Shown here piece after piece: positions 8,413-17,572 of a stretch of DNA of 64,000 nucleotides. Made by a program: the position numbers and the translations under genes. A model generated the notes under the pieces. The model was given only the letters and a program-made list of their open reading frames with translations, did not search any database and was not told where the DNA came from. Source of the DNA: Natrinema salsiterrestre (lineage in GTDB: Archaea; Halobacteriota; Halobacteria; Halobacteriales; Natrialbaceae); the NCBI RefSeq assembly GCF_029502005.1, contig NZ_JAMQOT010000004.1, forward strand, positions 1 through 64,000. Direction: 5' to 3'. The first letter of the stretch is position 1, and each line of letters begins with the position of its first letter.

Positions 8413-8782
8413 TGAGCACTAGATCGTATAAGTTCGCTTCTTTTGGATCTCGGGCATACTGCTTGAGGAACTTGATGCCGTCTTCGACTGCGACTTGCCC
8501 TTCCAGGAAGATGGGGACCTCAAATGGGCTCCCCACGCCCCAGGACTCGAGGTGCACGACTGCCTGCATCTGATTCCCTGCAAACTGAAGCTGCTTTTCA
8601 TCATCCACAGACTCCGCGTCAGAGAGGTCGGCGTGCACCTTGATGATGAGTGCTCTCCCTTCTAGCAGAGACTCTTTCGCCACTGCGATACTGTGGACTC
8701 CTTCCGTTTCGCTGAGATTTCGGACGTAGTTTTCCAGTTCGATACTACCGTCGTTTTTGTTTTGTGATTCTGATTTTGACAT
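8399..8782 (-). CDS. Hypothetical acidic protein overlapping the integrase fragment
   Basis: 127 aa, soluble, with no recognised family. It begins with a polar tail (SKSESQNKNDGSIE). A mixed alpha/beta core follows (VHSIAVAKESLLEGRALIIKVHADLSD, then VVHLESWGVGSPFEVPIFLEG). The alternation and length suggest a compact domain, possibly an accessory of the recombinase-like protein it overlaps. It lies in the AT-richest part of the island. No function is proposed. Confidence 0.6.
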   Translation of the reverse strand: MSKSESQNKNDGSIELENYVRNLSETEGVHSIAVAKESLLEGRALIIKVHADLSDAESVDDEKQLQFAGNQMQAVVHLESWGVGSPFEVPIFLEGQVAVEDGIKFLKQYARDPKEANLYDLVLSEDE

Positions 8783-8790
8783 AGATCACT

Positions 8791-9030
8791 CTATGCAGGT
8801 TCTACGATTTTCGCCTCAAATGGCGCAATTCGCCGTGTAATGGCGATCTCTACTACCCGACTTCGCTGCAAGTGATCTTTGGTGGGTTTAGTAAAATTCT
8901 TTGCGATAAATAATATGACAGGTTCTGGCTCATCTTGGTTAATAACTGCTTCACTTAAAAGATTTATATAGATTTTCGGCTGGAGAGGGTGTAGATTATA
9001 AATTAGACTCGGTAGACGTGAATCAATCAC
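8791..9030 (-). CDS. Small hypothetical protein, first gene of a minus-strand island operon
   Basis: 79 aa from an ATG at 9028-9030; the stop lies 8 bp before the next gene. Sequence such as PVILFIAKNFTKPTKDHLQRSRVVEIAITRRIAPFEAKIVEPA (shown in pieces) has an alternating beta pattern, but no family is recognised. Codon usage is AT-rich, unlike the core genes of the window and like its immediate neighbours, which suggests shared foreign origin. It could also be a remnant of a longer gene. Confidence 0.4.
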   Translation of the reverse strand: MIDSRLPSLIYNLHPLQPKIYINLLSEAVINQDEPEPVILFIAKNFTKPTKDHLQRSRVVEIAITRRIAPFEAKIVEPA

Positions 9031-9181
9031 TATGAGCCAATAGGCCTGGTGCAGAAATCAGGGAATAGAGGTTCTGATATCGACTTTTAGCCAGTAATAG
9101 AGATAATAACTACTTTTTCGAAGTGGCAATTATAGATGGAAAAAGCTTCGAAAATAGATCGTAGATTCTCCTGGGATCTCC

Positions 9182-9341
9182 CTATTTGATGACTTCGATG
9201 AACTCTACTTCCCCTTTCGACTCTAACTCGAACAAGAACCTCGCTCGTCCCAATCTCATACTCCCCTTCCGTGGATGAGGAGACCTTCACGCGCTCATCA
9301 TCTGGATATACTCGGAGCTCCCTGGTCCGAGCATAGCCCAC
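9182..9341 (-). pseudogene. Decayed small gene, probable PH-like domain with one frameshift
   Basis: Starting from a GTG at 9341, the frame reads GYARTRELRVYPDDERVKVSS ... EIGTSE and then degenerates. One base out of register, the same DNA continues sensibly as FLFELESKGEVEFIEVIK and stops at 9182-9184. Together they resemble the tail of a PH-like/SHOCT-associated domain (RYEDVVGY ... FLFELESKG). Upstream of the GTG the frame gives HRYEDVV after a stop codon. I infer a broken gene of at least 50 codons. It lies head-to-head with the nuclease gene at 9431. Confidence 0.35.
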
Positions 9342-9430
9342 GACGTCTTCATATCGATGCTATAGACGACTCAGTAAGTGTATCGCCATCTCTAAGTTAT
9401 TCGATATGCTGCGCTCAACGAGATGCAGCG

Positions 9431-10738
9431 ATGACGTATTGTGTTGAACCATATGTTCAGGATCTCGTGTGGCTCTGGCTGGAAAATAATCCCGCCTATA
9501 CACAAGTAGGAGGCGAAGTCAGTATCGGGTCTGGTATCCATTCTGGGCGTATCGACCTTGTCGCGAAGACAGCCGATGGAGAGTATCATGGGTTCGAAAT
9601 TAAAAATAACGCGTTCGCTGATGAACAGCTTAATCGGTATCTGAATTCAGAATATCTAGATAAGCTCTTTCACTGCTCTAGGGTTGGTGAGTCTGTTGCC
9701 GACCGGTTAGCTAATAAAAAGAAGGTAGGCGGCGGAACCTACACGAATCAGCAGATACGGAAGCAGGTGAGTAATGCGATTGCAGCCGGCCAATATACGG
9801 AAGCGGACTATCTAGAGGCACTTGACGGACATTTTCCGGACGACGTTCTTGAGCAATCGGTCTCAGTTTATCAGACGAACGAGCGTATTCTCGATGATGA
9901 ACAGAAGACGGTCCGTGCACGATTAGAACGGAATCTCGGGATTCCAACGGCGGATTTCGACCCATCTGAGACATACATCGATCTGGAGGAGGCAATCAAA
10001 CGAATGCAAAATAACCTCCTGTTGCCTGATCAGACCGGTGTGGTCGACGTCCCTCTTGAGCTGGAAAGCACTGATGAGCAAGATGGATTCCGGCAACCTC
10101 TCCCAAATGCCACAGACGACGCCTTTTCCCAACAGAAATGGACTGCTGTAGAAGTGATTCGTGAGGGATCTTCTCTCCCCCGCGAACACACACCAACACT
10201 CTCCTGCGACAACGAAACGTGGGTACAGCATCATGTGTGGCGGGCATACGGTCATATTCGCGAGGCTGTCGTTCCTAGTCAGCAAGATAACGCCGAATAC
10301 CTCATCGATGTAATGGGCTTTGAAGATGGGAAAGCACCTGCGAAAATCTATCAAGAAGATAACAGCAAAAAATTGATCGGAGTCGAAGCAAAGGGAGATT
10401 CAACGGTGGCGACGACGGAGCAGATTGAGGAGATTCGGGCCCAGTTAGAACGGTACCAGTCAAGTGGGGTGATTACACACCTCTATCTGGCGGTTCCGCA
10501 GCAATATCAGGCGAACGGCGAACAAGTCCTTGCAGTTGACTCACTTTCAAAAGTCGGACTAATGACGGTTTCTCGTTCTGGAGAAGTGACAATCACACGT
10601 GAAGCCATGCGGTCGGAGATGGAGTTCGATGGGTACATCAAACGATCTGGCTCGAATGAGTATCCCCGGTCGATCGGATTCGGGAACTTGCGACCACGGG
10701 ACGAACCGGAACACGTCGCCCCCTGCCGTGTCGGCTAA
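9431..10738 (+). CDS. Protein with two PD-(D/E)XK nuclease-like motifs (putative defence nuclease)
   Basis: 435 aa from the ATG at 9431 (MTYCVEPYVQ); an upstream extension to 9275 is rejected as antisense to the decayed gene. Motif set 1: Glu29, Asp42 (GRIDLVAK) and Glu56-Ile-Lys58 (GFEIKNN). Motif set 2: Asp293 (EYLIDVMGF) and Glu319-Ala-Lys321 (GVEAKGD), followed by a helix (TTEQIEEIRAQLERYQSSG) and a strand (THLYLAVPQQY), as in restriction-endonuclease-like folds. Between them lies a mostly helical linker. Both motif sets look intact, so the protein may have two active sites or one active and one regulatory fold. It ends 6 bp from the convergent 10745 gene and is followed by the giant helicase. 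A DNA-targeting role is inferred. Confidence 0.75.
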   Translation: MTYCVEPYVQDLVWLWLENNPAYTQVGGEVSIGSGIHSGRIDLVAKTADGEYHGFEIKNNAFADEQLNRYLNSEYLDKLFHCSRVGESVADRLANKKKVGGGTYTNQQIRKQVSNAIAAGQYTEADYLEALDGHFPDDVLEQSVSVYQTNERILDDEQKTVRARLERNLGIPTADFDPSETYIDLEEAIKRMQNNLLLPDQTGVVDVPLELESTDEQDGFRQPLPNATDDAFSQQKWTAVEVIREGSSLPREHTPTLSCDNETWVQHHVWRAYGHIREAVVPSQQDNAEYLIDVMGFEDGKAPAKIYQEDNSKKLIGVEAKGDSTVATTEQIEEIRAQLERYQSSGVITHLYLAVPQQYQANGEQVLAVDSLSKVGLMTVSRSGEVTITREAMRSEMEFDGYIKRSGSNEYPRSIGFGNLRPRDEPEHVAPCRVG

Positions 10739-10744
10739 GAACTC

Positions 10745-11374
10745 TCAGAGGGTCGTCTCAAGGAGATCCCCTGTCGGCGAAATATACCCTAGGAGTTCGT
10801 CGTCGCCACCGTAGGTATCGGTCACCTTGAACGCGGGATCACCTTGGTATGTAACACCCTCAACGCCAATATTTACTGCGCGACCGACCTCACTGTGGTC
10901 ACGGATGTCTGTCGTCTGGAAGCGTCCCGCATCCATCGCATCCTCGACATCGTAGCAGTAAATCGTTTTGTCAGATAGCCGCCAAAATGCCACATAGTTG
11001 CCATTGGGTGTAAAAGACGGTCTGCGTGCGACCTCGACAACACGTTGTAGCACTGTTTCGCCTTCCCAGGTCACTAGATTGAAAATTTTCTCTTGATGCT
11101 CGCCTGTATGGTATGCGATGTACCCCGTCTCACTCACTTCGATAGACCGGTTTAGTGGAGAGAGGACTTGTACGTATTCATCGATCGTAAATGAGAGTTC
11201 ACCATCAACAAAGACTGCGACTACATTTTCACCGGTCGTTGCCGCGACGGTACACTTGCCCACCTGAATTGTTTCGGCCCACTCTGTACTTCCATCTGGA
11301 AAAATCAATTCTTCCGTTCCGATGTCTGTCTCACGCAATTCAAATTCGTCTGAACTGTTATTTCCTGTCTCCAT
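10745..11374 (-). CDS. Hypothetical beta-rich (propeller-like) protein in the nuclease/helicase cluster
   Basis: 209 aa, acidic, soluble. Repeated blade-like units can be seen: VAVFVDGELSFTIDEYVQVL, GYIAYHTGEHQEKIFNLVTW, YVAFWRLSDKTIYCYDV, and a C-terminal DELLGYISPTGDLLETTL. The pattern is that of a small WD/propeller-type beta protein, too short for a full seven-blade ring. No catalytic residues are evident. It is convergent with the double-motif nuclease gene (6 bp) and divergent from the helicase gene across 158 bp, so it sits physically inside the putative system, as a sensor or scaffold if it belongs there. Confidence 0.6.
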   Translation of the reverse strand: METGNNSSDEFELRETDIGTEELIFPDGSTEWAETIQVGKCTVAATTGENVVAVFVDGELSFTIDEYVQVLSPLNRSIEVSETGYIAYHTGEHQEKIFNLVTWEGETVLQRVVEVARRPSFTPNGNYVAFWRLSDKTIYCYDVEDAMDAGRFQTTDIRDHSEVGRAVNIGVEGVTYQGDPAFKVTDTYGGDDELLGYISPTGDLLETTL

Positions 11375-11532
11375 AGCATGACCAGCCCACTACATAGCGA
11401 TAAATTCCGTGGTAGACAGAACTCAGATGGAGTGGTTATCGATACTCTGCGGTATCGTTTTAATCCACCTCAGTGACGACCATATATCATTCAGCGATAG
11501 TTTTTTGCCATCGAGAAGGAATTGGGTAACAG

Positions 11533-14500
11533 ATGGCAGGACTGGTCGAGTACGATTACGATTTCTTCGAAGATTATCAGTCCAAAGTTCTCTCCGATCT
11601 ACCATCTATCGAACAGCTGATTCGCCTTGATGATGAGGTTGCGAACAAGGTCACGATGGCCCGATACGAAGGGCCAGTTGATCCGATCGAATGGAATGAC
11701 CTTGAACGATACTACAGTGATCTCTTTGCAGATTTTGTTACGGAACGTATCCAGGGGGTAGTTGACACTGAGCCTATCGAGACGAACCGGGATCGGTTTC
11801 ACACGTTTCGCCGCCATGTCGCCTCACTGAATAAGAATCTACCTGCTCAACGGACAGCACAAACGAGCGTCATCTCAAAGCCCGCAGAAACCGTCTTGCT
11901 CAAGCGATTACGACAGCTGGGATTTGACCCAAGTGCACTCGACATCACGCATATCGGCCGTGGTGGTGGCCTCTATCTTTTGGAACTCTTCGTGACAGCT
12001 GCTCAGCAGCAGGCACTCTCGGATACAGAGTTACTCACCGCATTGTTGGAGGAGGCCTCGTCGTTGGGTAGCTTAGGACGGGAGGAAGCGATGGCCCGCC
12101 TTCACAACCCTGTCCTGATGGTTTCTCTCTGGGATAATCAGCAGGCAGGGCTAGACAACTGGCTCACAAACGGACGTCACGGCATTCTCGAGATGGCGAC
12201 AGCAACCGGGAAGACTGTCGCTGGAATTGCAGCTATCGCCGAGTGCTGTGGAGTTCTTCCTAACGACCCTAACCACTCTCCACGAACAACAGATGCGAAT
12301 ATCATGGTAGTGGCGCACTCAAACGCCATTCTGAAGCAGTGGGAGCGAGAGATTCAGGAGAAGCTTGGTCTTCCGATGCCTGCAGGAAAGACGGGTGACA
12401 AAGCCGACCGACTCTCGTTCAATGGTGGAGAAGTCGAGTTTTACACCGCTCAGTCGCTCCTACCGAGGTACGACCGCGATCTCGAAAATAAATACGATCT
12501 CGTCATTTACGACGAAGTCCACCACTACTCGAATATCGACGGTTACGGAGCCGCAATCGATAGACCGAACTACGAATCCGCAATGGGTCTTTCTGCCACC
12601 ATCGGCGACGAGGGTGGACTGAAGCGGGAACAGCTTACCGAACTCTTAGGGGACGTCGTGTACACCTACGGGGTCGAAGACGCCCGCCGTGATGGCATCA
12701 TTCCCGACTTCGACTGGACTGTCCATCCAACACCACTCGACCCGTACGAGCGTGAGGAGTGGGAAGAGACCACTGAGTCGATCTCTGATCAATTCAAACA
12801 CATTCGTCGGTCCTCGGAAACCGAGCGAATCCTAAAGCGAATACCTGTTCCATTCACCGAACTCGAAGACTTAGGCGACTTCATTCGTGCCCACGAAGCC
12901 GCCTCGATGGCTCTCGACGACGACCAGATTCCGGACGACTGGTCGAACCTCCAGGCAACGATTCACTCGCGTACGTGGATTCGCCACCGCTCACAGCCGA
13001 AGATCGAGGGAGCCATCGAACTGGCAGAGGAGTATCTCTCGGATCCAGACCAGCCTGTCAAGGTCGTCATCTTCGCGATGGACATCGACACGGCTGACCG
13101 AATCGCCGACACTCTGAGTGACGTCACAGATAACGTCTACCGGGCACACAGCCAGCTTGAGAGCTCCTCCCGGAAGAACAACGAGCGAGTTCAGCAAAAC
13201 ATCGACGCGTTCGCAAACTGCGACAACGGTGTGTTGGTGTCACCGAAGATGCTCGACGAAGGTATTGACGTTCCCGACGCTGAGGTCGGGATCAACGTCG
13301 CTGGTACCAAGACGAAACTCCAACTCGTCCAGCGGATGGGACGGGTTCTGCGGAAGCACGGCGACCAGCGACCCCATTTCCACCACTTCATCGCAGTCCC
13401 TGACGAGAACTACATCGCAGGACTCGACTCCAAAGAGTATGTTCAGGAGCTTAACTGGGTTCGTGAACTCGGCGAAACGATCGGGGTCCAGCCTGTTATC
13501 GAGGAAGCAGGAGTGGACGCCGACCTCCTCGAGCGCGCAAAGCAGCGGGGACACGAACTGTGGGCTCGTGACCTTCTTGACGACCTTGAAATCGAAACAG
13601 TCCAGGGGAACGTTCATCTTGACCAGCTGCTCGAAGAGCTGACCGCCGAGGCAATCGAAATCCTCCTCGATGAACTCTGGCTTGGTGGAGAGTATGTTGC
13701 ACAGGATGACTGGGAGACTGCGATGGACCGGCTTCGGGATGACGAAGCACTCACTGTGGAAGGTCTCCAGCGCGTCTGGTGGCTCTTCCCTCTCTACCGG
13801 GAACGCCCGGAGGAACTGGAGGATCTGTTAACCGCATCATTTGAGGCTCTTTCAGAAGAGGACGTTCCCACGACTAGGAAAGGGAGAGACTCTGACAACT
13901 CAGACCAAGAGTCGACTAATGCTGATGACGGTCGCGTAGAGACGTCTTCTACCGAAAGAGACAATCAATCGAGCAGTTCCGAGGACGAAGGTCAACCGCG
14001 GGTATCGGGGGAACCCACGGAAGCGGGAGATTCAGAGTCGTCTAATGAGAAGTCGACATCGGCGACAAAGGCTGCTGAGCTTCAGGTGCCCGTTCCCCAG
14101 AGTGTGGACATCCTCGAAGAATTCGGTGTACAAAAATCGGCTATTGAATTAGACGCCAACCGAATCACCCAGGATGCTCAGCAGTCGGTTGACGATGAAC
14201 TGCTTACTGGGATCGGAAGTGGAGGACTGCTTTCCTCTGGATACCTCTACCAGCGCTCGCTTGCGACCTATCTTTATGAAGATGAGCAACCACAGTATTT
14301 GCTCGCATCTGAGGACCGTTCACCTGCCCTCTATATCTCAACCGATCTCGAACGATCGTTACCTAATTTAGACGGGTATCAGGCCATCACGGCGATTACA
14401 CCAACACGTGCACTCTGTGTCGTTGGGAGTGAACCTGAGAATGTCCCTGTACAGCTCCGCTATGAGGACCTCACGAAAGTCGAGATCGAGCAGAGTGGCC

Positions 14501-16257
14501 AGCTGTTCTGGAAAAAGTCCTCTCTCGTGCTTCGGACAGATGATCAGCGACTCACCATCCCGGACGAGACCGGAACTGATCTCAAGGCGGTCGCAGAGTA
14601 CATTTGCGCAGCGGCCTATCAACAGAAGCACGCTGCTGGACTCCGACTCCTGGATGCATGTAACTCGGTCCTCGCGACTGGTGAAGTCGATCGGCTCGGT
14701 TCGGTGCTGGAGATGGCTCGAGAGCAGTTGCAGTACGCGATTCACTGGGGGAATTCACACGACCTCGACACAGAGAGTTCACGCAGAGCACTCGAGTTGG
14801 TAGATACTTGTGTCGGGCAGTTCGACACTAAGCGTGACGTCCTCCGGTTATGGGGTGAGGTTCAACGAATACTGGTCGATGCTCGCCTGACGTCCCTCGA
14901 CAACGATGATCGCCTCGAGGAACTGTGCACAACCGCGCAGACGAAACTCGACAAACTGCTTTCGGGCAGTGTTCGGGGGAGCCAGTACCTTCAGACAGAA
15001 GCAACGCGCTTGCAGAATAGTCTTGAGGTGGCACTCCCGAGTGATGAGGATTCGAACACCGATACGGCAGAGGACGAGACGTCAGAACCGCCAGAGGGCT
15101 CGTCTAAGAGTAGTGAACGCAAACCGAAGCGACAACGGTTGCTCGACGAACTTCAGGCTCTCACAGAGGAACTTGGTGCGGTACCGAAGGCGCCCGAAAT
15201 GGACGAACAGGGAACGTACTCGACCCATGAGTATTATCAGACGTTTGGATCGTGGGACGACGCACTCGATGCAGCTGGACTTGACAAGAGAGCAGCTCTC
15301 ATCGACGAATTAGAACGAGTAGCGACAGAACTGGGTGAGATTCCCTCGACGACGCAAGTCGACGAGCACGGTCGATACAGTTCCGGTATGTACTCGAACG
15401 AGTTTGGGACCTTCACCGAAGCACGGGATGTCGCTAACTTTGAATTCCTCGAGGAAGAGCCGTCGAGAGAGGGAGAGAGCCAAAGCGAAACGGAACAAGA
15501 TGAAGACAGGGCAACCGAAAATCCAGACGCTGAACCGGCACGTGAGGCGCTAATTGCAGAGATTCAACGCCTAGACCGATCGACAGAGGAATTGCTACCG
15601 TACGCTTCTGAGATGGATTCTCGAGGAGAGTTCACTGCATACGGCTGTCAGCGTGAATTCGGCTCGTGGGACGACGCACTCGATGCTGCCGGTATCGATA
15701 AGCGGGAGCGACTGCTTGAGGAGCTTCGGCGTGTACGTGACGAGGTGGAACGAATCCCCAAAACGACAGACATGGATAACCATGGCCGAGTTTCAGCGTC
15801 TATGTATTCGAATTTCTTCGGTTCCTGGACCGAAGCGACCTCACTCATCGAAGATGCCACACTATCGGCTTCTGGAAAGGGAGATTCTACCACAACCTCA
15901 GAGGGAGATACACTGGATGAGAATGACGAAGATGTACTGACTTGGGAAGACATCCCCGGGAACAGCCGCCTTCCGGGACCCATCCCGATTCAGATTGTAG
16001 AAAAGCGTACCGCGCGGTCCGACCGCGTCGATGGCCGCTACCTAGTTCGAGACTTAGCTGGGACAGAGTTCGAACTCAAGGTCTGGGCTAAACACGGAAT
16101 CACGGTCGACTGGGAGCCGGGATGCTGGTACGTACTCTCTGAGGCACGGGGAACGGTCTGGGAAAGCGATGGGGAAGTCAACCGAATGCTCGACAGCACC
16201 CGAGACTTAGAGACTGTCGAGTGTCTGTCTCGACCAACAAAACAGGATCTACTGTAG
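11533..16257 (+). CDS. Large SF2 helicase with PH-like domain and four homing-endonuclease-associated repeats
   Basis: 1,574 aa. An N-terminal unknown region (1-200) precedes RecA domain 1 with Walker A ATATGKT (222-228), DEVH (327-330) and GLSAT (352-356); RecA domain 2 has LVSPKMLDEGIDVPDAE and motif VI QRMGRVLR (600-607). An acidic disordered linker (about 770-860) follows, then a PH-like beta domain (about 893-1030; LRYEDLTKVEIE), helices, and four repeats of the type LLDELQALTEELG ... YSTHEYYQTFGSWDDALDAAG (about 1203-1250, 1255-1301, 1337-1390, 1393-1440), matching homing-endonuclease-associated repeats that bind DNA. An OB-like C-terminus (about 1465-1565) closes it. Helicase plus DNA-binding repeats suggest a DNA-translocating defence effector or sensor; this is inferred. 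Confidence 0.85.
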   Translation: MAGLVEYDYDFFEDYQSKVLSDLPSIEQLIRLDDEVANKVTMARYEGPVDPIEWNDLERYYSDLFADFVTERIQGVVDTEPIETNRDRFHTFRRHVASLNKNLPAQRTAQTSVISKPAETVLLKRLRQLGFDPSALDITHIGRGGGLYLLELFVTAAQQQALSDTELLTALLEEASSLGSLGREEAMARLHNPVLMVSLWDNQQAGLDNWLTNGRHGILEMATATGKTVAGIAAIAECCGVLPNDPNHSPRTTDANIMVVAHSNAILKQWEREIQEKLGLPMPAGKTGDKADRLSFNGGEVEFYTAQSLLPRYDRDLENKYDLVIYDEVHHYSNIDGYGAAIDRPNYESAMGLSATIGDEGGLKREQLTELLGDVVYTYGVEDARRDGIIPDFDWTVHPTPLDPYEREEWEETTESISDQFKHIRRSSETERILKRIPVPFTELEDLGDFIRAHEAASMALDDDQIPDDWSNLQATIHSRTWIRHRSQPKIEGAIELAEEYLSDPDQPVKVVIFAMDIDTADRIADTLSDVTDNVYRAHSQLESSSRKNNERVQQNIDAFANCDNGVLVSPKMLDEGIDVPDAEVGINVAGTKTKLQLVQRMGRVLRKHGDQRPHFHHFIAVPDENYIAGLDSKEYVQELNWVRELGETIGVQPVIEEAGVDADLLERAKQRGHELWARDLLDDLEIETVQGNVHLDQLLEELTAEAIEILLDELWLGGEYVAQDDWETAMDRLRDDEALTVEGLQRVWWLFPLYRERPEELEDLLTASFEALSEEDVPTTRKGRDSDNSDQESTNADDGRVETSSTERDNQSSSSEDEGQPRVSGEPTEAGDSESSNEKSTSATKAAELQVPVPQSVDILEEFGVQKSAIELDANRITQDAQQSVDDELLTGIGSGGLLSSGYLYQRSLATYLYEDEQPQYLLASEDRSPALYISTDLERSLPNLDGYQAITAITPTRALCVVGSEPENVPVQLRYEDLTKVEIEQSGQLFWKKSSLVLRTDDQRLTIPDETGTDLKAVAEYICAAAYQQKHAAGLRLLDACNSVLATGEVDRLGSVLEMAREQLQYAIHWGNSHDLDTESSRRALELVDTCVGQFDTKRDVLRLWGEVQRILVDARLTSLDNDDRLEELCTTAQTKLDKLLSGSVRGSQYLQTEATRLQNSLEVALPSDEDSNTDTAEDETSEPPEGSSKSSERKPKRQRLLDELQALTEELGAVPKAPEMDEQGTYSTHEYYQTFGSWDDALDAAGLDKRAALIDELERVATELGEIPSTTQVDEHGRYSSGMYSNEFGTFTEARDVANFEFLEEEPSREGESQSETEQDEDRATENPDAEPAREALIAEIQRLDRSTEELLPYASEMDSRGEFTAYGCQREFGSWDDALDAAGIDKRERLLEELRRVRDEVERIPKTTDMDNHGRVSASMYSNFFGSWTEATSLIEDATLSASGKGDSTTTSEGDTLDENDEDVLTWEDIPGNSRLPGPIPIQIVEKRTARSDRVDGRYLVRDLAGTEFELKVWAKHGITVDWEPGCWYVLSEARGTVWESDGEVNRMLDSTRDLETVECLSRPTKQDLL

Positions 16258-16335
16258 TAGAGCGTCTGGTCCGACAGAAATCATACCTTCAAATAGGAAA
16301 TGTGAGATACTGCCCCGTGAATGACGGGGAAGATA

Positions 16336-17379
16336 TTACAACCACGATAGGCCAGTATTGAGTTCTTCGAGGAACGACGGCCGTATTTGGACGTCGGATG
16401 GAAACGCAAGTTGTTCTCCTTGCCGTTCAAGGATAGTTTCGCGAAGAAAAGGGTGGGCAGGGTCGAACGAAGGACTTGTTCGGATCCGATAGTCGCTGTC
16501 GATGGTAAACAGTGCGGCGTCGAACGCGCGGTGGTGCAGCGAATTCAGTACGAGGACGTTCTCAGGGTGTTCAGCGAGATCGGGGTGTTGACTTCGGGGG
16601 AGGATATGCGCTAGGTCCAAAAGATCACTCTCTTGAATGCCGGTCATCGTGCATGCGTGGCCATATCGATTGAACATGTCTTCACGGAAAGCGTCGCTTA
16701 CGACGGTTTCGGACCTTTCGTACCGTCGAACCTGTCCGCTCTGATCGAGAGTCTCGCCGGTCGGCCACTGAGAGACCTCACCAGTCTCAACCCAGTGTGT
16801 CCAGACGTCCGGAGCACGACCGTCATCGTTCATTCGGGCGCGATCGTGTAGCCACGAAACGGGGACAGACTGCGTATTGAGAATGGAGAAGTGGAAGAGG
16901 TAATTCGGGATCTGTGTGCCGGTATCGTCTTGGTAGGAGCGAACCTCGAAGTGTTCGGGGACACACAGCCCACAGAACTCGACGACGCCGGACTCCGGTT
17001 TGCGAAAGATGAAAACGGGCGGGACATCCTCCCGTCGACCGGACGCTGTTCGGTCGAACGCGGTCTTGATCTTCTTGTTCTTCGCAGACTCGTCGTACGG
17101 ATTGGTGGCTTTGGCGTCACCCCAGTAGCTGATGTATCCGGCGTTGACAGCGAGCGTATCTTCCCAGGGGTCGTCGTGCTGGGAAATGCCGCTATCGTTC
17201 GACACGAGGACGAGCGCCGCAGGCGTGTCGGATCGATCGGCGCCGAGGGTACGAATACCGCCTGTGTTCTTGATGCCGCTGTCGAGCGGGCCGCGGATCC
17301 ACCGCAGGAACTGGTCGTCAGAGTTCCGAAAGCTACCGGTGTCCCGGTACCGTTCGCCGACCCGGAACCTGTGGTTCAT
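16336..17379 (-). CDS. HNH_2-type endonuclease with N-terminal DNA-recognition-like domain
   Basis: 347 aa. C-terminal HNH: HACTMTGIQESDLLDLAHILPRS (first His about residue 258) then PENVLVLNSLHHRAFDAALF, matching the HNH_2 (PF13391-type) pattern. The N-terminal 200 residues contain GERYRDTG, WIRGPLDSG, VNAGYISYWGDAK and CVPEHFEVRSYQDD, a beta-rich arrangement reminiscent of SRA-like or modified-base-binding domains of type IV restriction enzymes, though I cannot confirm this. It is convergent with the helicase gene (78 bp apart). A paralogue sharing the HNH and the tail (PFLRETILERQGEQL) is at 23433-24392. A modification-dependent restriction enzyme is the leading hypothesis. Confidence 0.78.
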   Translation of the reverse strand: MNHRFRVGERYRDTGSFRNSDDQFLRWIRGPLDSGIKNTGGIRTLGADRSDTPAALVLVSNDSGISQHDDPWEDTLAVNAGYISYWGDAKATNPYDESAKNKKIKTAFDRTASGRREDVPPVFIFRKPESGVVEFCGLCVPEHFEVRSYQDDTGTQIPNYLFHFSILNTQSVPVSWLHDRARMNDDGRAPDVWTHWVETGEVSQWPTGETLDQSGQVRRYERSETVVSDAFREDMFNRYGHACTMTGIQESDLLDLAHILPRSQHPDLAEHPENVLVLNSLHHRAFDAALFTIDSDYRIRTSPSFDPAHPFLRETILERQGEQLAFPSDVQIRPSFLEELNTGLSWL

Positions 17380-17572
17380 GATGGATCACCGTTGCGTTTC
17401 TGAATTAATAAATGGCCACGTGCGTTGCTGCATCACGAGAAGAAATACAGCATTCTGAGACGAAGACATTGAAGTCTGGAGGTTCTATCTGGATACAGAA
17501 CTGTGGCGTTTTACCGGAATACAAGGTCCTGTATGAGGAAAGTGATTCCATACGCCTGGATAGTTACACACC

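Noticed and set aside
9275-9430. Upstream extension of the double-nuclease gene
   Set aside because: It is antisense to the decayed gene and of atypical composition; the ATG at 9431 begins a coherent protein.
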